Part shown: positions 6,342 through 10,745 of the stretch, piece after piece
Numbering within the stretch: the first letter of the stretch is position 1
Layout: each line of letters starts with the position of its first letter
Source of the DNA: an uncultured Blautia sp.
GTDB lineage: Bacteria > Bacillota > Clostridia > Lachnospirales > Lachnospiraceae
Reading direction: 5' to 3'
DNA length: 10,745 bases
Assembly (NCBI GenBank): GCA_946629475.1
Contig: CAMOXX010000081.1
Coordinates: forward strand, 1-10,745
The notes under the pieces: generated by a model
Databases searched by the model: none
What the model saw: only the letters and a program-made list of their open reading frames with translations
Told to the model about the DNA's origin: nothing
Position numbers and translations under genes: made by a program

Positions 6342-7658
6342 ATGAATTATCAACGTCTGCTGCCCGTCCTGACGGCAGTCATGATTACTGTCGGCACGGC
6401 TGGCATTTCTTACGGAGAGGAAGCAAACGACAGTACACTTATCATCACCGCGCAGACTTCGGGCAGCTTCGAAGAGGAGGAGCCTGAGGAGGCGTCGGAC
6501 TCCGCTGCGGAACAGGTCAGCCTGGCTGAGAAGCTGTCAGGCCGGAGCCTGGATCAGGAGGTTTTCAAAGCCAGATACCGCGCCGGAAAATATACTGCCG
6601 GAAGCACCATCCCGGTCGGTGAATACATGCTTTTTGCCTATGGTGATGAATCCTTTGTCCGGGTCGGCACAACGACAGACAGTTCCTACACGGTCACCTC
6701 GGCATCATTTACCTACAACCACATCATTGTTTTTTCGGAGAACCAGAGCATCACCATGAGTAACTGCTATGCTGTTCCCATCAACCAGGTCCGGCCGGAA
6801 AAGCTGAAGAGGGGCGGTCCCGGAATGTACAAGATCGGCATGCATATCGCCGCAGGGAATTATACCCTGGAGCCGTCCGGTGAAAATGCTTCCTATGTAA
6901 TATACAACACGATCTCCCCGGAAAAGATCGACTCGTCATCCGAACTCACCGCAAATACAACTGTGCGGGTTTCCGCCGGTCAGTACATAGACCTGAAGAA
7001 CTGCCGCTTCAGCAAGGTTCCCGATCCTGTCCAGATCACCTACACGGATAAGGATACGATCCGTCGTGTGCAGGCCCAGCTGAATATGATCGACTATAAC
7101 TGTGGAAATCCCGATGGTGTGCTCGGAGGGAAAACAGCCGCGGCAATCAAAAAGTACCAGGAAGACCACAGCCTGACCGTAAACGGCAAAATCACGGCAG
7201 AGTTTCTCGTATCCCTCGATATCGAGAGCCCCTATTCCGAGGTAGAATCCGAGCTGGGGCCGTTCATCCTGGATTCGTCCGCGTTCGCTTCACGCTACAG
7301 TGACGCCGCAAAAAAAGCGGCCGAAACAGAGAGCGGCCGCTACGCTTCTGTTTCCGCCGATGATATTAAAAAAGGAACCGTGACACCTAACAAAGCCGGC
7401 AGCTGCGTTTTTGAAACCAACAAAGAGGCACTGAAGATCAAGTCGGTCTTCTACATTCCCCAAAAGTCCTTTGACCGCAGGGCAGTGATTGAGCTTTCGC
7501 TCATGATGTACGCTGTGGATACCTCCTTCAAGGATTTCGACTCCGCTGAAAACGCCGCGCTGAGGCTTCTGTTCGACGGTTCGCTCGAGACATCCGCCCT
7601 GTCATTCAGCATTCTGGATCTGCACGGAAGCACCGTGGCGTGGGTACAGCTGAAATGA
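6342..7658 (+). CDS. Secreted protein with two beta-type repeats and a PG_binding_1-like peptidoglycan-binding domain
   Basis: The start is fixed by GGGAGG 7 nt upstream. The 438-residue product opens with a signal peptide (hydrophobic 6-22, likely cleavage near SYG-EE at 25-26) without a lipobox cysteine. An acidic linker (about 43-60) follows. Two similar modules come next, about 79-150 and 162-225. Each has a Y-x-x-G-x-x-I-x-A/V-G-x-Y entry (YTAGSTIPVGEY; YKIGMHIAAGNY) and ends with an NCYAVPI-like or NCRFSKV-like strand, a style common in Firmicute secreted proteins. Residues about 235-292 match a PG_binding_1 fold: a VQAQLNMI helix, NPDGVLGGKTAAAIKKYQ and NGKITAEF. The C-terminal part (about 305-438) is not recognised. 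I infer a wall-associated, non-catalytic protein; no enzyme motif was seen. It is transcribed alone from its own promoter and ends at a bidirectional terminator. Confidence 0.85.
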   Translation: MNYQRLLPVLTAVMITVGTAGISYGEEANDSTLIITAQTSGSFEEEEPEEASDSAAEQVSLAEKLSGRSLDQEVFKARYRAGKYTAGSTIPVGEYMLFAYGDESFVRVGTTTDSSYTVTSASFTYNHIIVFSENQSITMSNCYAVPINQVRPEKLKRGGPGMYKIGMHIAAGNYTLEPSGENASYVIYNTISPEKIDSSSELTANTTVRVSAGQYIDLKNCRFSKVPDPVQITYTDKDTIRRVQAQLNMIDYNCGNPDGVLGGKTAAAIKKYQEDHSLTVNGKITAEFLVSLDIESPYSEVESELGPFILDSSAFASRYSDAAKKAAETESGRYASVSADDIKKGTVTPNKAGSCVFETNKEALKIKSVFYIPQKSFDRRAVIELSLMMYAVDTSFKDFDSAENAALRLLFDGSLETSALSFSILDLHGSTVAWVQLK

Positions 7659-7670
7659 CAGTCCACGATC

Positions 7671-7707
7671 AAAAAAAGCCGGAGGGTTTTCCCCTCCGAT
7701 GTTTTTT
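7671..7707. terminator. Bidirectional intrinsic terminator between convergent genes
   Basis: CGGAGGG (7680-7686) pairs with CCCTCCG (7692-7698) around a 5-nt loop. A run of seven A lies on the left (7671-7677) and six T on the right (7702-7707), so the stem serves as a Rho-independent terminator in both directions. The stop codon of the minus gene (7706-7708) overlaps the T-run. Confidence 0.93.
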
Positions 7708-8689
7708 ATTTGACCACACGCTCTTTTACCGTACTCCATTCGCTGTAGCTGTTTTTGGAACCGACTTTTTTGTAGGAACGCATCCGTACATAGTATTTCT
7801 TTCCGGATGATAGTCCGCTGATCGTTGTGCCGGTCGTCCTGCCGCTGCGCTCATACTTCGATTTTTCATTAGAATTGAAAGATTTTCTGGTACAGTACTG
7901 AATCTGGTATCCGTCAGCCTGGCTGTCGCTCTTCCACGATACGGTCAGCTCCCCTTCGGAAGAACTCTTTGTGCTGCTGATTGACGGCTTCTTCATGGTG
8001 ATCGTGAATTTCGCCGTGCCGGAGCATCCGCTGTAGTCCCCTTTGCCCGTAACCGTAACGGTGGCTGTGCCGACACTGCGATTGTTCGAATACTTTACCG
8101 TGTAGTACCGCGCCGTGACCGTCTTGTTACCAAGGGTAACTTTTACGGTGGGCTTCCGGAACTGCCCGTTATAGACATAAGAATCGGTGCTTAGGCTTAC
8201 ACGGAATGTCTTTCCCGATGTTTTGGCAGAAGAACCGCTTCCGGAGGAGCTGCTCCCGGAAGCTGTGCCTTTCCTTACAATCCGGAACGAAACCGTCTTC
8301 GTCCCCGTGTATCTCCCTTTTCCGGTAATCCTCGCCTTTGCCGTGCCGACACTGCGGTTGTTCGTATAGGTGACGGTGTAGTCCGTACCCTTGCGGAGCC
8401 GCGTGCCCAGATAGGTCATCCGGATTACCGGCTGGATGGACCGGCCAGTGTAGGTCTGATCCGCAATCTTTTCGATCTGGCAGTCCCGGATCTGGCGGTT
8501 GTCCCCCAGGACCGAGGTAATGCCCTCCAGAAAATCATCCACCAGTCCCCGCGTCCCTGATGAATCTTCCGTGAAATACGCCATTGCCGGGACAGCCTCG
8601 GCAGCCGCAAACACAACGATAAGCAGAAGCAGAATCATTCTGCGAATCTTTGTAGAAAAATGATTTTTCTCTTTCTCTTTTTTTCTCAT
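7706..8689 (-). CDS. Secreted surface protein: two Ig-like repeats plus a fibronectin type III domain
   Basis: The product is 327 residues. A basic start (residues 1-17) and a hydrophobic stretch (18-33) end in VPAMA, a good signal-peptidase site near residue 37. Two homologous beta-sandwich repeats follow, about 68-138 and 161-232. Each contains DYTVTYTNNRSVGTA-like and ITGKGRYTGT-like strands, a pattern widespread in Firmicute cell-surface proteins. A Gly/Ser-rich linker (139-160) separates them. Residues 234-327 form an Fn3 domain with SWKSDSQADGYQIQY and the closing GKKYYVRMRSY motif. There is no LPxTG, choline-binding or catalytic motif, so wall attachment is unexplained. The frame stays open to an ATG at 8890, but that extension is the 33-bp repeat and lacks an SD. 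ATG 8689 has AAAGGAG 6 nt upstream and places the signal peptide at the N-terminus. It may be co-transcribed with the galactokinase gene. Confidence 0.85.
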   Translation of the reverse strand: MRKKEKEKNHFSTKIRRMILLLLIVVFAAAEAVPAMAYFTEDSSGTRGLVDDFLEGITSVLGDNRQIRDCQIEKIADQTYTGRSIQPVIRMTYLGTRLRKGTDYTVTYTNNRSVGTAKARITGKGRYTGTKTVSFRIVRKGTASGSSSSGSGSSAKTSGKTFRVSLSTDSYVYNGQFRKPTVKVTLGNKTVTARYYTVKYSNNRSVGTATVTVTGKGDYSGCSGTAKFTITMKKPSISSTKSSSEGELTVSWKSDSQADGYQIQYCTRKSFNSNEKSKYERSGRTTGTTISGLSSGKKYYVRMRSYKKVGSKNSYSEWSTVKERVVK

Positions 8690-8771
8690 GACCTGCTCCT
8701 TTCTCCCAACTTCCCGTATTTCCTGTACACTTCCAGTCCGGATTGCCGGGCTTTCGTCACGCTGGGTGCCG

Positions 8772-8890
8772 ACTTTTGCCGGCAGCTTCCCCTGCGCTGC
8801 ACCAGCTTCCGCCGGCAGCTTTCCCTGCGCTGCACCAGCTTTTGCCGGCAGCTTCGCCAGCGCTGCGCCGGTTTCCGCCTGCAGCCGCAT
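8772..8890. repeat. 33-bp tandem repeat, about 3.6 copies, between the galactokinase and Ig/Fn3 genes
   Basis: Units are 8772-8804, 8805-8837, 8838-8870 and a partial copy 8871-8890, in exact 33-bp register. Shared cores are GCCGGCAGCTT and GCGCTGC. The array sits in the 225-bp gap between the galactokinase stop (8915) and the Ig/Fn3 gene ATG (8689). Because 33 is a multiple of three, it reads as an open 11-residue repeat (GAAQGKLPAEA-like) on the minus strand in frame with the downstream gene, and also as open frames on the plus strand. Without a ribosome binding site I treat it as non-coding. Confidence 0.88.
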
Positions 8891-8914
8891 TGCCGGCTCT
8901 TGGCTGTTATCATC

Positions 8915-10198
8915 TCACAGCACTTTCATGCCGCCGTATTTTCTCACCTTCAACACATAGCAGGCGCCTTCGCCGAAGCATGCCTCAATTCCCTGCTTGT
9001 ACTCCGCCACAACATCGTCCGGCACAAAGGCCTGGATCGTTCCCGCAAAGCCACCGCCATGGACACGGCTTACGCCTCTTCCGCGGAGGAGCAGGTCGCT
9101 GAGCGCAAGCGCGACAGAAACGTTCTGCACATTGACATCCTTGTTGGAATATACATTCTGGAGATATTTGAAACTGGAATTTCCGGATTCCTGAATCAGT
9201 TCTTTAAAACGGTCAAAGCTGCCTTTCTCCAGAGCCTCGACTTCTTTGGTAACCCTGTTGTGATCCTCAAAGAAATGTATCGCGCGGAGCACAGCCCTGT
9301 CGCCGGCCGCTTCGCGGACAGCAGGGATATTCTTCAGGAGCTCGGCTTCGTCCATCTCCCGGAGGAAGTCCTTTCCAAAGAATTCAGCGACTTTCTTCAT
9401 CTCCACAGGAATCGCCGCATACTCATCCGTCAGATCCGCATGAGAACCTTTGGTATCAACAATGCAGAGACTGTGGCCAAATGATGCAAAGTCCGCGTTG
9501 ACCTTCCGGATCACAGGTTCATCAGGATTTTTAAAGTCAATGTTGACCAGGGATCCCACGGACGAAGCCATCTGATCCATCAGTCCGCATGGCTTTCCGA
9601 AATACTTGTTTTCCGCGTACTGTGCAGCGATCGCGATCGTCACCGCATCGATGCTGTTGTCATTGTAAAGTCCAGAAAGAATGTTTCCTACAGCTACCTC
9701 AAATGCGGCTGACGATGAAAGGCCGGATCCGCCGAGGACCTCGCTCGTCATAAATGCATGGAAACCGCCGATTTTGTACCCTTTTTCCTGAAGGCCCGCA
9801 GCCACACCGCGGATCAGGGATTTGGAGGTTCCGAATTCGTTCTCGTCAACTTCCAGCGCTCTCGTGTTCACCGCGACCTGCTCATAACCCTCGGATTTCA
9901 CCTGCATCAGGCCGTCATCCGCCCGGGCGCACACCGCAATCACGTCCAGATTGATCGAAGCCGCAAGAACCTGCCCGCGCTGGTGATCCGTATGATTGCC
10001 GCCGACTTCACTGCGGCCAGGCGCACTGTAGATATCAACCTCATTGTCCCCGAAAATCTCGCCGAAGCTCTCCAGCGCATGGATATATCTGTCCCTCTGG
10101 TGATCCAGGACCGATTTATCCGCATAGATATCCATTAATAAATCGTCATATTTCCCTTCTCTGAACCCCTGAATGAGTTCCGCCGCATTCTTTCCCAT
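8915..10198 (-). CDS. galK: Galactokinase-family sugar kinase (GHMP superfamily)
   Basis: The 427-residue cytoplasmic product should phosphorylate galactose at C1 with ATP, the first committed step of the Leloir pathway. Motif 1 is PGRSEVGGNHTDHQRG (60-75), the galactokinase sugar-binding signature in which the usual GEHTDYN reads GNHTDHQ. Motif 2, the GHMP ATP loop, is GGSGLSSSA (156-164). CGLMDQ (204-209) carries the expected catalytic Asp at 208. Motif 3 is RVHGGGFAG (378-386). The protein is somewhat longer than the usual 380-400 residues. ATG 10198 has GGAGGG 7 nt upstream. No other Leloir gene is in the window. The changed sugar-binding residue (Glu to Asn) leaves some doubt about exact specificity, but from memory this form occurs in clostridial galactokinases. 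Confidence 0.9.
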   Translation of the reverse strand: MGKNAAELIQGFREGKYDDLLMDIYADKSVLDHQRDRYIHALESFGEIFGDNEVDIYSAPGRSEVGGNHTDHQRGQVLAASINLDVIAVCARADDGLMQVKSEGYEQVAVNTRALEVDENEFGTSKSLIRGVAAGLQEKGYKIGGFHAFMTSEVLGGSGLSSSAAFEVAVGNILSGLYNDNSIDAVTIAIAAQYAENKYFGKPCGLMDQMASSVGSLVNIDFKNPDEPVIRKVNADFASFGHSLCIVDTKGSHADLTDEYAAIPVEMKKVAEFFGKDFLREMDEAELLKNIPAVREAAGDRAVLRAIHFFEDHNRVTKEVEALEKGSFDRFKELIQESGNSSFKYLQNVYSNKDVNVQNVSVALALSDLLLRGRGVSRVHGGGFAGTIQAFVPDDVVAEYKQGIEACFGEGACYVLKVRKYGGMKVL

Positions 10199-10387
10199 CT
10201 GTTGTCCCTCCGTGATTATTTATATATTCGTAACTGTAAATATCCTGTTCACTTCTTTCGGTTTCGCACAGCTTCAGCGCTTAAATATCCCGCTGCCTCG
10301 CAGCAATGTCCCCATTCTTTGCATGATTTAATGCGAGAATAGCAAACCCCAAAAAAGAACGCTCCAAACAGGCATCAATATATGAAA

Positions 10388-10416
10388 ATTATAGCAGACT
10401 CCCTGTCTTGAAACAA
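10388..10416 (-). promoter_or_regulatory. Extended -10 promoter for the galactokinase gene
   Basis: On the minus strand a perfect TATAAT (10393-10388) is preceded by TG one base upstream, giving TGCTATAAT. TTGTTT (10416-10411) lies 17 bp upstream as a partial -35. Transcription should start near 10381, leaving an untranslated leader of about 180 nt before the ATG at 10198. Confidence 0.75.
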
Positions 10417-10476
10417 TGGATTTTTCAAGTTTTTCAGGGTTGCTTCATGAAGCTGCCTCAATAGCAGAAACAACTT

Positions 10477-10534
10477 TGCCCCAAAGCAGCAGGGGCAGTT
10501 CCCGATGCCGCATCAGACATCCGGGAACTGCCCC
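10477..10534. repeat. Strong hairpin with a competing upstream pairing
   Basis: GGGGCAGTTCCCG (10492-10504) pairs with CGGGAACTGCCCC (10522-10534) over 13 bp. The stem continues after a bulged C as ATG/CAT (10505-10507 with 10518-10520). TGCCCC at 10477-10482 could instead pair with GGGGCA at 10492-10497. There is no solid T-tract on either side (plus-side tail is TCAGTTTAT). It may be a weak terminator for the minus gene at the right edge or a REP-like palindrome. Confidence 0.6.
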
Positions 10535-10595
10535 TCAGTTTATAGCCTATCATGTATTCAGACGGCTCAGCAGCAAGTACTTAGCCTTATCCTGA

Positions 10596-10650
10596 ACTGT
10601 TGCTTATGATTCACCCATCTGCAATCCAGCTAGTGTGGGTTCAGGACTTT
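10596..10650 (-). repeat. Dispersed repeat, copy 2 (downstream of the partial Fn3 gene)
   Basis: This is the longer relative of 6181-6225. The shared blocks ACTGTT, ATGATTCACCCA, CTGC, GTGGG, TTCA and ACTTT occur in the same order, with about 12 extra bases between CTGC and GTGGG. It begins about 12 nt after the stop codon of the gene at the right edge. Confidence 0.75.
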
Positions 10651-10662
10651 CCAGCGTTGTGA

Positions 10663-10745
10663 TCATTTTACCTTTACGCTCTTCACCGGGCTCCAGGCGC
10701 TCCTGCTTACTGTGCTGCCTGCTTTCCGGTAACTCCTGACGCGGA
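10663..10745 (-). CDS. C-terminal end of a second Fn3-domain surface protein (partial, truncated by window edge)
   Basis: Only the last 26 codons and TGA (10665-10663) are in the window. Read from the right edge on the minus strand, the peptide begins RVRSYRKAGSTVSRSAWS and ends in VKVK. It aligns without gaps to the C-terminus of the Ig/Fn3 protein at 8689-7706, with 15 of 26 residues identical. Shared positions include the R-x-RSY strand, G-S, W-S and V-K landmarks that close an Fn3 domain. The rest of the protein lies beyond the window, so its size and other domains are unknown. I infer a paralogue of the 327-residue protein on the other side of the galactokinase gene. Confidence 0.75.
   Translation of the reverse strand, partial: RVRSYRKAGSTVSRSAWSPVKSVKVK

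Larger units (their letters stand above)
10199..10662. other. Intergenic region with galactokinase leader, promoter, hairpins and a dispersed repeat
   Basis: This gap of about 460 bp has no convincing ORF. From right to left it holds dispersed repeat copy 2 (10596-10650), a strong hairpin (10492-10534), the galactokinase promoter (near 10388-10416) and a leader of about 180 nt. The leader contains a short GCTGC/GCAGC hairpin (10292-10296 with 10300-10304) and two copies of TAAATATCC (10237-10245 and 10282-10290), 45 bp apart. I recognised no riboswitch and no clear catabolite-responsive element. Confidence 0.7.

Noticed and set aside
8690..8890. N-terminal extension of the Ig/Fn3 protein to ATG 8890
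   Set aside because: It would bury the signal peptide about 80 residues in and has no ribosome binding site, whereas ATG 8689 has AAAGGAG. It is kept as a question in the findings, not as the gene start.
8660..9484. 274-codon plus-strand open frame over the galactokinase gene
   Set aside because: It is antisense to a firmly identified galactokinase and shows no domain signature or SD.

Overview
The window looks like a chromosomal segment from a Firmicute of the class Clostridia, most likely a Lachnospiraceae-type gut anaerobe. This is inferred from protein style only: a clostridial-type galactokinase, secreted proteins built from Ig-like, Fn3 and peptidoglycan-binding modules, strong GGAGG ribosome binding sites, and moderately high GC judged by eye. 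I see no phage, transposase, CRISPR array, tRNA or rRNA.

Layout, left to right. Positions 1-141 hold a regular array of alternating-orientation 9-bp half-sites forming tandem hairpins. Four minus-strand genes follow and would be transcribed leftward in the order glmS (6136-4298), an MMPL/RND-family membrane transporter (4213-2009), proC (1864-1082) and a D-alanyl-D-alanine carboxypeptidase (1085-129). The last two overlap by four bases. The gap between transporter and proC is filled by a GC-rich 52-54 bp tandem repeat, and the glmS-transporter gap holds two GC-rich hairpins. No internal promoter was obvious, so the four may be co-transcribed. glmS and the carboxypeptidase both serve the cell wall, proC makes proline, and the transporter substrate is unknown.

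A divergent intergenic region (6137-6341) holds a strong extended -10 promoter for a plus-strand gene (6342-7658). That gene encodes a secreted protein with two similar beta-type repeats and a peptidoglycan-binding domain. A bidirectional terminator separates it from a convergent minus-strand gene (8689-7706) for a secreted protein with two Ig-like repeats and an Fn3 domain. Upstream of that gene lie a 33-bp tandem repeat and a galactokinase-family gene (10198-8915) with its own extended -10 promoter and a leader of about 180 nt. At the right edge, the last 26 codons of a second Fn3-ended protein (10745-10663, minus) resemble the C-terminus of the 8689-7706 product, so paralogues flank the galactokinase gene.

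The genes are mostly ordinary housekeeping and surface genes. The less explained signal is in the intergenic DNA: four different repeat families or palindromic arrays, including a dispersed element of about 45-55 bp present twice (6181-6225 and 10596-10650). I found no convincing new multi-gene system.
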